Notes: generated by a model from the letters alone, not told the origin. A stretch of 64,000 bases of DNA from UBA1672 sp964352665 (GCA_964352665.1 CAYGSJ010000004.1:124001-188000); one strand, 5' to 3'; numbered from the stretch's first letter, positions 51,218 to 60,801 are shown. Program-made: numbers and translations.

Positions 51218-51291
51218 TTGAAGACTTCTAGCAGAGGTACATACAAAGTGGTAGTGTATTTTTGATTAGATGATACAAGGAGGCTTTATTT

Positions 51292-52797
51292 ATGGATGCT
51301 GCAAAAATATTCAAAGAACTTGGACTGAATGAAAAAGCGCTAAATGATGGAAATCTAGAAGTATTTAGTCCGATTGATGGAAAAAAAATAGCCTCGGTAT
51401 CAACTGATAATTCAAAAGATGTAGCCACCAAAATCGCGCAGTCCCAAAAGGCTTTCGAGTCATGGAGGCTTGTACCGGCACCTCGTCGGGGAGAGTTGGT
51501 ACGCATTTTCGGAGAAATCCTTCGTGAGAATAAAGAAGCATTGGGCGCACTGGTTACGCTGGAGTGCGGAAAAATTTATCAGGAAGGTCTCGGCGAAGTT
51601 CAGGAGATGATTGATATTTGTGATTTTGCTGTCGGGCTTAGTCGGCAGCTGTACGGGCTGACCATTGCGTCTGAAAGACCTCAGCACAAGATGCGCGAGA
51701 TATGGCAACCTTTAGGCCCCGTGGGTATCATTAGTGCCTTTAATTTCCCTGTGGCCGTTTGGTCATGGAACGCTGCACTTGCTCTTGTCTGTGGCAATAG
51801 CGTTCTTTGGAAGCCATCCGAAAAAACGCCTGTTACGGCACTTGCATGTCAAAATTTGTTTGAAGAAGCTTGCAAGCGTTTTGGAGATGCACCGGATGGT
51901 TTGTCTCAGGTGATTATCGGTGAGCGCGATATTGGTGAAACGCTTGTAGATGATAAGCGCGTCCCATTGATAAGTGCCACAGGTAGCACAGCTATGGGGC
52001 GGGCTGTTGGTCCACGTGTGGCACAACGTTTCGGGAAATCGCTTCTGGAACTCGGCGGAAACAACGCTATTATTGTTGCCCCTAGCGCGGATTTGAATTT
52101 GGTATTTCAGGGTGTTGTTTTCGGTGCCGTTGGAACATGTGGACAAAGATGTACCACCACACGTCGTTTATTCGTGCATGAAGACGTCTATGAGGCTCTT
52201 GTTCCGCAACTCAAAGCAGCTTACGAAGGTTTATCTATAGGCGATCCGTTAGACGAGAAAACTCTGGTGGGGCCGTTAATTGACGAACAGGCTTATCTGG
52301 CCATGGAAGATGCTTTGAACAAGGCCCAGCTAGATGGAGGCGACATCACTGGCGGCGGCCGCGTATTGGCTGACCAATATCCTAATGGCTACTACGTGAA
52401 ACCTGCCATCGTTGAAATGCCAAAGGGATCAAATGTTACAGAAGAAACCTTCGCGCCAATTCTATATATTTTCAAATACAAAGATTTAAACGATGCCATT
52501 GCCCGCCAGAATGATGTGCCACAAGGTTTGTCATCTTCTATCTTTACAAAAGATATGCAAGAGGCCGAACTTTTTACCTCTGAGGCAGGCAGTGATTGTG
52601 GTATTGCCAATGTTAATATTGGAACCAGTGGCGCAGAAATCGGTGGGGCCTTTGGCGGAGAAAAAGAAACGGGTGGCGGTCGGGAAAGCGGTTCCGACAG
52701 CTGGAGAGCGTATATGCGCCGAATGACGTCTACTGTCAATTTCTCATCTGAATTACCCTTGGCGCAAGGCATTAAATTTGATACGAATAAGTCATAA
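51292..52797 (+). CDS. ALDH7-type aldehyde dehydrogenase (aminoadipate-semialdehyde dehydrogenase-like)
   Basis: A 501-residue NAD-dependent aldehyde dehydrogenase. The cofactor region is GPVGIISAFNFPVAVWSWNAALALVCGN in part, the catalytic glutamate is in LLELGGNNAII, and the cysteine is in GTCGQRCTTTRRL. The last motif and ISATGSTAMGR match the antiquitin (ALDH7) group, which oxidises aminoadipate semialdehyde in lysine breakdown; other roles are possible. No other lysine-catabolism genes are nearby. It starts 74 bases from the divergent ABC-F gene, and a peroxiredoxin-like gene follows 19 bases after it, suggesting co-transcription and a detoxifying setting. Confidence 0.9.
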   Translation: MDAAKIFKELGLNEKALNDGNLEVFSPIDGKKIASVSTDNSKDVATKIAQSQKAFESWRLVPAPRRGELVRIFGEILRENKEALGALVTLECGKIYQEGLGEVQEMIDICDFAVGLSRQLYGLTIASERPQHKMREIWQPLGPVGIISAFNFPVAVWSWNAALALVCGNSVLWKPSEKTPVTALACQNLFEEACKRFGDAPDGLSQVIIGERDIGETLVDDKRVPLISATGSTAMGRAVGPRVAQRFGKSLLELGGNNAIIVAPSADLNLVFQGVVFGAVGTCGQRCTTTRRLFVHEDVYEALVPQLKAAYEGLSIGDPLDEKTLVGPLIDEQAYLAMEDALNKAQLDGGDITGGGRVLADQYPNGYYVKPAIVEMPKGSNVTEETFAPILYIFKYKDLNDAIARQNDVPQGLSSSIFTKDMQEAELFTSEAGSDCGIANVNIGTSGAEIGGAFGGEKETGGGRESGSDSWRAYMRRMTSTVNFSSELPLAQGIKFDTNKS

Positions 52798-52816
52798 CAC
52801 AAGAAGGAATACAACC

Positions 52817-53554
52817 ATGTTTAAGACGAAGTTTTATATACTTTTTTCTTTGGTATTTGTAATGTTTTCTCCCGTTTTTTTTGTATACGCAGATGATATG
52901 ACCGATGAGAAACTTGCTGCTTCTGCTCCGCCAATAGAGAGCGATCATGAAGGTGCAATCAAAATTGGTATGAAGGCTCCTGATTTTACTTTGCCTAATG
53001 CGAGTGGTGAAATGCGCTCCCTATCGGAAATGCTTAAAGTAGGACCGGTAATATTGAGTTTTTATCGTGGTGGCTGGTGCCCTATATGTAATGATCAGCT
53101 TTACGCATATCAAGAAATACTGCCCGAGTTTCAAGATTTGGGTGCACAACTCGTGGCCGTATCACCGGAAAAACCAGCCAACGCTCAGGACACAGCGGTA
53201 AAAAATGAACTGACCTTCGATGTATTAAGCGATGATGGCAATAAAATCGCGCGTATGTATGATTTGATCTGGACAGTGCCTGAGGCTGACCGTGAAAAAT
53301 TTTCAGAATGGTTAAAGGGATCTACGGGGCAAACTTTGGCCGAGTTTAATGGCATTGATAATTACGAGCTTCCTATTCCTGCAACATTTGTTATCGCTCA
53401 AGATGGCGTTGTGGTCTATGTTTTCAGAGATGAAGACTATAAAAAGCGTGCTGAAAATGAAGACATTATTAAGGCTCTTGAAAATATAGCGCAGCATACT
53501 CCCGTACCAAATCCAGAGTGGAGCGAAGAATATATGAGCATTGAAGGAAACTAG
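52817..53554 (+). CDS. Exported peroxiredoxin-like (AhpC/TSA) protein
   Basis: A 245-residue protein with an N-terminal signal sequence, FYILFSLVFVMFSPVFFVYA, so the thioredoxin fold is periplasmic. The core reads KIGMKAPDFTLPNASGEMRSL in part, then FYRGGWCPICNDQL with a CPIC redox pair, and LVAVSPEKPANAQD. This is the peroxiredoxin-like family with CxxC in the active site rather than classical AhpC. It could reduce peroxides or disulfides. AAGGA nine bases upstream supports the ATG at 52817. The gene is convergent with mtnP, overlapping by 4 bases. Confidence 0.87.
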   Translation: MFKTKFYILFSLVFVMFSPVFFVYADDMTDEKLAASAPPIESDHEGAIKIGMKAPDFTLPNASGEMRSLSEMLKVGPVILSFYRGGWCPICNDQLYAYQEILPEFQDLGAQLVAVSPEKPANAQDTAVKNELTFDVLSDDGNKIARMYDLIWTVPEADREKFSEWLKGSTGQTLAEFNGIDNYELPIPATFVIAQDGVVVYVFRDEDYKKRAENEDIIKALENIAQHTPVPNPEWSEEYMSIEGN

Positions 53555-54399
53555 GCGCGAAGTACAGCCAACCATTCTTTTTGATTATCATTTAACCGCT
53601 CGTCGGGCGTCATAACAGCGCCGTTTAAGGCGGTTCTGATATTGTTTGGTGTTTCGGAAATTCCGTTTTCCAGCAATTTCAGTATGAGCTTTTTAATCTT
53701 ACCGATGTTCTCGTTGTAAACGGCGAACACGGCCTCAACGCTTACATGTTCGTCAGGATCTTCACGCCAACAATCATAGTCCGTTGCAATTGCCAGAGTG
53801 ACATAGCCCATCTGTGCTTCGCGCGCTAGGAATGCCTCGGGAACATTGGTCATGCCTACTACATCACATCCTGCAGCACCACGTAGGAAGAAGCTCTCTG
53901 CCTTTGTCCCAAGTCTTGGACCTTCAACACAGGCATATGTTTTCCCTGTGTGTAGGGCAATGTCCAAGTCATCAGCAGATTTCAAAACATCTTGAGTAAG
54001 GGCAGGACAAGCGGGCTCCGCCGTTGAAATATGGGCTGTTAGACTTTCCCCGAAGAACGATGCGGACCGCTTACCACGGGTATGGTCAAAATACTGTGAT
54101 ACCAGCGTAAGATCGCCCGGTTTGATTTCTTCCTGTAAAGAACCTGAGGCAGATATGCTAAGAATGGTTGTCGCGCCTAATTTTTTCAATGCATATATAT
54201 TTGCACGAAAGTTAACTTCGGATGGCAGGAACTCATGATTTCGACCATGCCTTGGCAGGAATAATACTTTTGATCCGAATGCTTCACCTTCAACAACTGG
54301 CGCCGATGGTTTTCCAAAAGGCGTATCTATGTTGTGTTCTTTTATAACTTTGATCTCGTCTAATGCATAAAGACCCGAACCACCAATAATTGCCAGCAT
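53551..54399 (-). CDS. mtnP: S-methyl-5'-thioadenosine phosphorylase
   Basis: Splits methylthioadenosine into adenine and methylthioribose 1-phosphate, the entry to methionine salvage. Family features are MLAIIGGSGLYALD, VLFLPRHGRNHEFLPSEVNFRANIYALK in part, ASGSLQEEIKPGDL, the CVEGPRLGTKAE substrate segment, DVVGMTNVPEAFLAREA and IATDYDCWRE. It feeds MtnA at 28.7 kb, so the pathway is complete in the window apart from the final transaminase. The ATG at 54399 has AAGGAA seven bases before it; the frame extending to 54423 is unlikely. Confidence 0.94.
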   Translation of the reverse strand: MLAIIGGSGLYALDEIKVIKEHNIDTPFGKPSAPVVEGEAFGSKVLFLPRHGRNHEFLPSEVNFRANIYALKKLGATTILSISASGSLQEEIKPGDLTLVSQYFDHTRGKRSASFFGESLTAHISTAEPACPALTQDVLKSADDLDIALHTGKTYACVEGPRLGTKAESFFLRGAAGCDVVGMTNVPEAFLAREAQMGYVTLAIATDYDCWREDPDEHVSVEAVFAVYNENIGKIKKLILKLLENGISETPNNIRTALNGAVMTPDERLNDNQKEWLAVLRA

Positions 54400-54606
54400 T
54401 ATAGTTCCTTTCCTAGCAGCCATGTCGTATGAGTTAGATTTAGCGCTTTATGGGAAGATTTACAATGAGGCATCATGAATTTCAGAATTTTTATTTCGTT
54501 CTCGTTTTTGTAGGTGGTGTTTTGCAATATGAAATCTGCTGTGAATTCTGGTTACCCACTACCTATATAGAGTTTCCCTTGTATTCAAACGAGTAAGGTT
54601 TGAGTT

Positions 54607-55143
54607 TTATTCAAATAAAGCGAGATATTGGCCATAACCCTCTTTTTCAAGGTCATCTTTATGAATAAATCTAAGTGATGCAGAGTTTATACAGTATCTA
54701 AGACCTCCCTTATCCTTAGGACCATCATCAAACACATGGCCTAAATGAGAGTCAGCAGTGCTGGAGCGGACTTCGGTTCGTGGGATCCAGAGTTTGGTGT
54801 CATCTTTTGAGTTTAAAACACCACTTTCGATAGGTTTTGTAAAACTTGGCCATCCCGTACCAGAGTCAAATTTATCAGTAGAGGAAAAAAGCGGCTCTCC
54901 CGAAACGATATCTACGTATATTCCTGGCTCTTTGTTGTCCCAGTATTCGTTTTTAAATGCCGGCTCCGTGCCGTCATGCTGTGTCACATAGGACTGCATA
55001 CTACTTAATTCTTTAACTTTTTCTTCTTTATCGGGCATTGAACTCTCTCCATGTTCCTGTGCAGATGTAGACTGATAAGCAATAAAAATTACTGCTGCCG
55101 CAATAATTGCTATTGTTGCTAAAAACTTATCCTTCATAAACAT
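54607..55143 (-). CDS. msrB: Exported methionine-R-sulfoxide reductase MsrB
   Basis: A 178-residue MsrB. The N-terminal hydrophobic segment (FLATIAIIAAAVIFIAYQ) directs it to the periplasm, either cleaved or as an anchor. The catalytic domain shows SGEPLFSSTDKFDSGTGWPSFTKP in part, EVRSSTADSHLGHVFDDGP and the catalytic cysteine in LRYCINSASLRF. The two CxxC pairs that bind zinc in many MsrB proteins are absent (the first site reads YVDIVSGEPLF). It repairs oxidised methionines in exported proteins. AGGGG precedes the ATG. It diverges from tamA. Confidence 0.93.
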   Translation of the reverse strand: MFMKDKFLATIAIIAAAVIFIAYQSTSAQEHGESSMPDKEEKVKELSSMQSYVTQHDGTEPAFKNEYWDNKEPGIYVDIVSGEPLFSSTDKFDSGTGWPSFTKPIESGVLNSKDDTKLWIPRTEVRSSTADSHLGHVFDDGPKDKGGLRYCINSASLRFIHKDDLEKEGYGQYLALFE

Positions 55144-55268
55144 CTTATATCCCCTAAATTTCCCGTGTTGTATTCATATATTCGACTATTATAGGCTGTG
55201 TGTTACATAATTTTATTATTTAGGATTATTTCTTTTCTTTTTCATATCAAAAGGTTACAGTCCCGATC

Positions 55269-57041
55269 ATGAAAAGAGTAGCTTTTTATTTTTTATTTCT
55301 GAGTTGTCTCACACTGACGGGTTGTGTAGCGGAACGGTTGGCGTTCTGGTCGAGCGACTCAATAAAAAAACAGTACTATATCAATGGCTTGGACCATGAC
55401 AAGGATTCCAAAGAATATACCCAGTCCATTATGGAGGAACGATTCTCAGAAGGCTTATCCGTATCGGAAGACGATGATTATCAAGAGGTTTTAAGCTTTA
55501 AGCAGGAGTTTGTCAGGCGCGACATGCTTCGGGCGCTGCATGCACGGGGGTATTATGATGCTGAAATAGTTTACAAGGACTTAAACGAGACGTCCGGTTC
55601 TTACGATGTTAAGTCAGGGCAGCTTTATACAATTGGTTCTGTTCAAATTGTTCCTGCCAAATACTCAAAAAATCTTGATCAGTTATCGATCAAATCAGGA
55701 GATCCTCTTACAGCAATTTCTGTTTTAAAAGCCCAGTCAAAGATACTAAATCTTGTACAAAGCGATAGTTGTGCTTTTAACGAGAGCATTAAGCATAAGG
55801 TCAAAATTAGGCTGAATTCTAAAATCGGCGATATAATCTACGAAGTTGACCAAGGGAAAAATACGGTTTTTGGAGATTTAACTTTTACCGGTCAGGATAG
55901 GACCAAGGAAGAATATTTAAGCCATTTTATTAAATGGAAGCCGGATGATTGTTTTAGCCATCCAAAAATTGTTGCCGCCAAAGACAAGCTTTTGGCTAGC
56001 GGACTTTTTTCCCGAGTGGATATCAAATTTCCTAAAGATGCAAAGTCGCTAAGCTCAATTCCAGTAGAAATTGTTTTAGCGGAAAGGGCAGCTCGCTCTG
56101 TGAAGACTGGATTAAGCTATTATACAGACGAAGGCGTTGCTGTACTTCTAGGGTGGGAACATCGTAATTTTTTGGGCGGCGCAGAAAAAGTGAATGCAGA
56201 TTTATCTTTATCTGTCATAGAGCAGGCCCTGGACTTCAAATTTTCAAAACCCTATTTTTATAGAGAAGATCAGGCATTACTTCTTAATGTTTCTTTTGCG
56301 CACGAAGATACTGATGCTTTTGACCAGTTTGGTGTTTCGGGTGGTGCAGCAATCAAGCGATCATTTAACAAGAGATTGTCAGGACGACTCGGCATCGACT
56401 TTGAGTTGACACGTATTGAAGAAGATAGCGGCGAACAGGAAAATTTTGGTTTGGTGTCCCCTTATGGTGCTCTTGCATATGATAGTCGCGATGACACTCT
56501 CGATCCGCATAAGGGCTGGTTATTAGGCGGGTCATTAAAACCGTTTTATGATATGCTGGGCGAAAGTGATCCATTCTTTAAATCCGAATTTTCAGCGCAT
56601 AAATATTATGAATTGCATAAAAAGGCGGTTTTGGCAGCACGCCTTATGGTGGGATCTATTTTTGTTACAAACACAGAAGATATTCCGGCAACAGAGAGAT
56701 TTTATTCCGGAGGCGGAGGTTCCGTGCGCGGTTTTGGATATCAGGAAGTTGGCCCGTTTGAAGATGATGACCCTCAAGGCGGACGTTCCTTATTTGAGGG
56801 TTCCTTGGAGATGCGCTTTAAAATCACTGATAAAATAGGTGCCGTAACCTTTGCTGATGTAGGGCACGTGAGTGATGAAGTGACACCTTCCTTTGATAAT
56901 CTATCAGTGGGTGCAGGAGCGGGAATTCGGTATTATACTGACTTTGGCCCCTTACGTTTTGATTTTGCTGTGCCTGTGTCAGGCAAAGACAACACGGACC
57001 AGAACTTTCAGGTCTATATTAGCATTGGTCAGGCATTTTAG
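55269..57041 (+). CDS. tamA: TamA-like outer-membrane Omp85 protein
   Basis: A 590-residue BamA-superfamily protein of the translocation and assembly module. The N-terminal half holds POTRA domains (RDMLRALHARGYYDAEIVYKDL, IGDIIYEVDQGKNTVFGDLTFTG in part), and the C-terminal half is a beta barrel with GGGGSVRGFGYQEVGP (the conserved VRGY/F-like loop motif) and the terminal VYISIGQAF strand. Unusually the N terminus ends in a lipobox-like LTGC (FLFLSCLTLTGC), which would lipidate the protein. It lies 9 bases before tamB, in the usual operon order. The binding site is weak. Confidence 0.92.
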   Translation: MKRVAFYFLFLSCLTLTGCVAERLAFWSSDSIKKQYYINGLDHDKDSKEYTQSIMEERFSEGLSVSEDDDYQEVLSFKQEFVRRDMLRALHARGYYDAEIVYKDLNETSGSYDVKSGQLYTIGSVQIVPAKYSKNLDQLSIKSGDPLTAISVLKAQSKILNLVQSDSCAFNESIKHKVKIRLNSKIGDIIYEVDQGKNTVFGDLTFTGQDRTKEEYLSHFIKWKPDDCFSHPKIVAAKDKLLASGLFSRVDIKFPKDAKSLSSIPVEIVLAERAARSVKTGLSYYTDEGVAVLLGWEHRNFLGGAEKVNADLSLSVIEQALDFKFSKPYFYREDQALLLNVSFAHEDTDAFDQFGVSGGAAIKRSFNKRLSGRLGIDFELTRIEEDSGEQENFGLVSPYGALAYDSRDDTLDPHKGWLLGGSLKPFYDMLGESDPFFKSEFSAHKYYELHKKAVLAARLMVGSIFVTNTEDIPATERFYSGGGGSVRGFGYQEVGPFEDDDPQGGRSLFEGSLEMRFKITDKIGAVTFADVGHVSDEVTPSFDNLSVGAGAGIRYYTDFGPLRFDFAVPVSGKDNTDQNFQVYISIGQAF

Positions 57042-57050
57042 GATCATGTC

Positions 57051-59312
57051 ATGAACAAAATTCTCTTGGTTGTATCAAAATTTTTATCTAGATCGGTTGT
57101 TTGGGGTCTGGCCGTTATTGCTGCTCTATTCATTTTTGTTCAGTTTGCTTTATGGGGTGGCGTAATCTGGCTGAATACTTCGGGGGGGCAGGATTTCCTG
57201 CAAAGCAAGCTTGGGGAAAGTCTGGAAGGCAGCCAATATAGTGTAAAATTAACTGGGTTTTCTTTTGGTTTTCCTACGTATTTTTATCTTGGTGGTTTTG
57301 AAATATATAAAGGGGAGACCGTTATTGTTGATGCCAATTCAGTAAGTGTCACCGCAGATATGTTTCCATTATCTGAAAAAATTCTTAAACTTAAAGTAAA
57401 AGTTGGAAATCTGGTTGTAAATAGACCAGAAGAGGACAAATCAGGCAGCACAAGTACTTTCCCGGTCATTGTTGAAGGTCACGATTTGCCTGACATCTAT
57501 TTTAAATCTATCGTTACTGATGTCTATCTTCGTCACCTCTCCATTCATGGTGAGAAGAGCACGAGTCCGCTTCATTTATCGCCCAGAATTATAGGAAATC
57601 TAGACTTTTTGGACCAAAAAGTAGAGGCGAACTTTCTGATTGTAGATATGGCCAAAGAAAAACAAAAATTCTGGCCACATAAGATAATTCTCATAGCCTC
57701 GTATGACAGCAAAGAGCCTGTGCTTATTCTAGATAAAATCCAAGTGGAAGGAAAAGAGTATAATCTTGATGGTAATGGAAGAGCGGCGTTCAAAGAAAAT
57801 GGTCATCTGGGTTTTGAAGGTAAGGTCACTCCCAAAGAGTTGAAGGATCTTTCTGCTTTGGATTTTGTGATAAGGGCAGAAAATGCAGAGTTTTCTAAAA
57901 TTAGGATGGAAGCAAAGGGAAAACTTAAAGGATATCCGGTTATATCAAGCGCTTCGGTGGATATAAATGAAGGGGGTATAAACATAAATGACATAAAACT
58001 TACGGCTCCCGAGCTTTTTATTTCTGGGGCGCTCATTAAAAAGAATGATCAGACGTTTTTTTCTGGCGAATTTATTGGAAAACTCAAAAGTCTTGGCCCA
58101 TATCAGAATTATGTCGGGCTTGGCCATAAACTGGAAAATGCAAAGTTTAAAGTTTCTTTGCAAAAAGAAAAAGAGCCGGCTTTATTGTTTGATTTGTTCA
58201 TTCCTAAATATGGACATGATTCCACCAGCCTATCCGTTCATGAAGTAACGCTTCAATCTAAAATCATAGGTGATAAAATTATAATCAATAGCCTTTCAAT
58301 GGGCGATCAAGAGGGGGGCACTCTTAGGGGCTCGGGCCATTATACTTTTGAGGATGGCGGGGCAGACCTGAATATCACAGCAAAAAACTTTCATGGACTG
58401 AAAGGTGCTACTGCCGATGGCGTCTTTGATGCAGACATAAAACTTTCGGGGACCAAGGAGCTTTATAAGCTAGAGGGTAATGTCTCTCCAGAGCGTATTG
58501 TTATCAAGTTACCTGAGCGATTTTCACAATCAATACCAAGCCTGAATATTCAAAAAGAACATCAAAAAGGGCTTACTTCAGAGAGTATGAAAGAAAATGT
58601 GGTACTGGATTTACTGGTAGATGCTCCCAAATCTTTTTTTGTAAGGGGCTGGGGCCTAGATACCGAGTTTGGAGGAAAAGTTGAGATTAAAGAAACGCTT
58701 GATGACCCAAAATTGGAAGGAAGTTTAAGCCTAATTAGGGGACGGTATAATGAATTTGGCAAAACATTTAAACTGTCTAAGGCAAAACTTATATTTTCTG
58801 GGAGTGTGCCACCTTACCCGAAGCTTGATATTTTAGCAGAAACAAAAGTGCAGGATATTAAGGCCCAAATATTTATTGAAGGCACAGCAACAGAGCCTAA
58901 AATTTCTTTTGGTTCTGTGCCTTCAAAACCTGAAGATGAAGTACTTTCGTATATCTTGTTTGGAAAGACTACAGACACGCTCTCTCCGTTTCAGGCTGTC
59001 CAGCTTGCACAATCACTGCAGAGGTTTTCGGGAAATGGGAATGCAATGACAGCTTTTGATCCTTTAGGTGCCTTGCGTTCAGTAACTGGCCTTGATGACC
59101 TCCGCGTTGAACTAGACGAGGAAGGGGAAGCGACTGTTGGCGCCGGTAAATATCTTTCGGATAAAGTGTATCTGGAATTTGAAACAGGACAGCAAGAAGG
59201 CAGCGGTAATGCAAATATCGAGGTTGAGGTTACGCCAAATATAACAATCGAAAGTGAGGTTGGGCAAGATGCCAAGGCCGGAGCAGGTGTATTTTGGAAA
59301 TGGGATTATTAG
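57051..59312 (+). CDS. tamB: TamB-like protein, short form (DUF490)
   Basis: A 753-residue periplasm-spanning protein with one N-terminal membrane helix (VWGLAVIAALFIFVQFALWGGVIW) and a long beta-rich body that would form the lipid-transporting groove. The C-terminal TamB/DUF490 signature is clear: LDILAETKVQDIKAQIFIEGTA in part, PKISFGSVPSKPEDEVLSYILFGK and DLRVELDEEGEATVGAGKYLSDKVYLEFE in part, ending in FWKWDY. It is much shorter than the 1,200-1,400 residues common in proteobacteria, so it may span with a shorter bridge. AGGA is eight bases before the ATG; the stop of tamA is 9 bases away. Confidence 0.92.
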   Translation: MNKILLVVSKFLSRSVVWGLAVIAALFIFVQFALWGGVIWLNTSGGQDFLQSKLGESLEGSQYSVKLTGFSFGFPTYFYLGGFEIYKGETVIVDANSVSVTADMFPLSEKILKLKVKVGNLVVNRPEEDKSGSTSTFPVIVEGHDLPDIYFKSIVTDVYLRHLSIHGEKSTSPLHLSPRIIGNLDFLDQKVEANFLIVDMAKEKQKFWPHKIILIASYDSKEPVLILDKIQVEGKEYNLDGNGRAAFKENGHLGFEGKVTPKELKDLSALDFVIRAENAEFSKIRMEAKGKLKGYPVISSASVDINEGGININDIKLTAPELFISGALIKKNDQTFFSGEFIGKLKSLGPYQNYVGLGHKLENAKFKVSLQKEKEPALLFDLFIPKYGHDSTSLSVHEVTLQSKIIGDKIIINSLSMGDQEGGTLRGSGHYTFEDGGADLNITAKNFHGLKGATADGVFDADIKLSGTKELYKLEGNVSPERIVIKLPERFSQSIPSLNIQKEHQKGLTSESMKENVVLDLLVDAPKSFFVRGWGLDTEFGGKVEIKETLDDPKLEGSLSLIRGRYNEFGKTFKLSKAKLIFSGSVPPYPKLDILAETKVQDIKAQIFIEGTATEPKISFGSVPSKPEDEVLSYILFGKTTDTLSPFQAVQLAQSLQRFSGNGNAMTAFDPLGALRSVTGLDDLRVELDEEGEATVGAGKYLSDKVYLEFETGQQEGSGNANIEVEVTPNITIESEVGQDAKAGAGVFWKWDY

Positions 59313-59642
59313 TCTTTTTTGGCTCTAAATTTTCAACCCTCGTTAATCATGTAAAGCGAAGGAATTAAAAACAGCCATAATGGCGTACATTACAAACAGA
59401 ATTGCCAGTGGACCTCTAAACAGTCTTTCTTTCTTCGCTAAGCAGTATAGCGCGTCCCATTTAGGGTTGAGTACATGTTTTATCTCTTATTCATGACAAT
59501 TTAAACACCTAAATCTTTGTTTTTTTATGAATCTTCATATTCATCAATCAGTGTATAAACAGTTTGTCATTCTTGCAGTAATGATACGTTTGTTTATGAT
59601 TTAACCATTCGATTCTTTTGTTTTTTTGGAAAAATCAGGGTA
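59313..59642. other. Intergenic stretch with a possible gene remnant
   Basis: 330 bases without a clear gene. On the minus strand, 59343-59486 is an open frame of 48 codons that reads like a natural protein end (KWDALYCLAKKERLFRGP followed by a membrane helix, LAILFVMYAIMAVF), but it has no ATG, GTG or TTG before the internal ATG, so it may be a decayed gene or start at an unusual codon. The rest is AT-rich and must contain the promoter for the NodT-like gene; I could not assign it. Confidence 0.35.
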
Positions 59643-60788
59643 ATGCTGAAACGTTTTATCATTTTAGGAGCTTTATGTATTCTCTGCAGTTGCAAGACTT
59701 CAGATGATGATGCCCCTGTAAAACATGGAATTGCTATGAATGAAAGTCTTATTCTTAAGCAAGACAGCAAGGTTCTAAAATCCTGGTGGAGTTTCTTTAA
59801 TGATCCGGTTTACGAGCGTCTTGTTGCGGGGGCGCTCAATCTAAATGCCCATGTGTCTGAGCCCAAAATACAAAACCCTCAAAACTATGATGAACTCAAG
59901 GCTTTTTATCAGGATCAAAAAATCGATCTTATACTGGACGTTTCTCATAATTATTTCGAGTATCGCTACATCCAAAATCAAGCATTTCTGCTCGATAAAT
60001 ACATTCAAGATAGACAAGCTTTCCTATCGGACCTTGATACTCATTACGAACTAAATGAGGACGATACCAAAGCTTTCAATTTTCTAAGATCCGAGCTTGG
60101 GGCTTTGCTTAAGAAAAAAGTCGAATTTGAAGCACAGCTGAGTAAAATTTCTAAAGAGATAACGACTATAACAAAGTTACTTCCTGAGTATGTTGCGGAA
60201 GTTCTAAGTGAAAAAGAAGCAATACCTGAAGCTGATATTATGCCGATTTTGGCAAGTCCGGCGTCCATTATTGCCAACGCAACAGGCGTTGTTGCTGCGC
60301 GCGCCTTGTTTATCAGGTCAGTTTCGCAAAACATTGATTTTTCTTCGACGGAAATTATTTTTCCGCAGAGTTCATTCAATAGGTTTTTCGGTATTTCTGA
60401 TGATGTCTTTATAGACAGCGAGAATTTTTGGGGCGTTTCCTCAGGCACAGGAATACAAAACCTTGATTTTTCATCTTTTCAGAGCCTATACGATCAGCAG
60501 GGATTTACAGCTTTCAGAAACAATGTCGAGAAGGCAGTCAATGATGTAGAAACTCTGGTTATAGCGTTTTCACACGTCAGAGAACAGCATATTACACTAG
60601 AAATAGCGGTATCTAAAAAAGAACAAAACACGCCTTTATTAACCGGAAATTCTGACAGTATTACAGAACGCCTATCTGATTTGGAAGATCATGATGCGCT
60701 GTACAGAGCACATTTAGCAGCTTTACGTGCAAAGTACGAGAAAGCCAAAATCCTCCTTAATTTATATGGTGAACTCGGGACGTATTAA
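59643..60788 (+). CDS. NodT/TolC-like outer-membrane lipoprotein, short and divergent
   Basis: A 381-residue protein with the lipoprotein signal MLKRFIILGALCILCSC. Just after it, VLKSWWSFFNDPVYERLVAGALNLN is the hallmark N terminus of NodT-type efflux outer-membrane factors. The remainder is mostly long helices (DRQAFLSDLDTHYELNEDD, KKKVEFEAQLSKISKEITT) and a C-terminal ARLRAKYEKAK-like helix with ILLNLYGELGTY. It is shorter than the usual 450-500 residues and lacks much of one repeat, and no RND pump or adaptor gene is adjacent. It may be a divergent orphan or non-functional channel. Confidence 0.7.
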   Translation: MLKRFIILGALCILCSCKTSDDDAPVKHGIAMNESLILKQDSKVLKSWWSFFNDPVYERLVAGALNLNAHVSEPKIQNPQNYDELKAFYQDQKIDLILDVSHNYFEYRYIQNQAFLLDKYIQDRQAFLSDLDTHYELNEDDTKAFNFLRSELGALLKKKVEFEAQLSKISKEITTITKLLPEYVAEVLSEKEAIPEADIMPILASPASIIANATGVVAARALFIRSVSQNIDFSSTEIIFPQSSFNRFFGISDDVFIDSENFWGVSSGTGIQNLDFSSFQSLYDQQGFTAFRNNVEKAVNDVETLVIAFSHVREQHITLEIAVSKKEQNTPLLTGNSDSITERLSDLEDHDALYRAHLAALRAKYEKAKILLNLYGELGTY

Positions 60789-60801
60789 CCTAGAGGAAAA
60801 C

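Noticed and set aside
54465..54596. 43-residue open frame between mtnP and msrB, preceded by GGAAG
   Set aside because: Translation is plausible but the peptide resembles nothing and lies in a region that should hold promoters.
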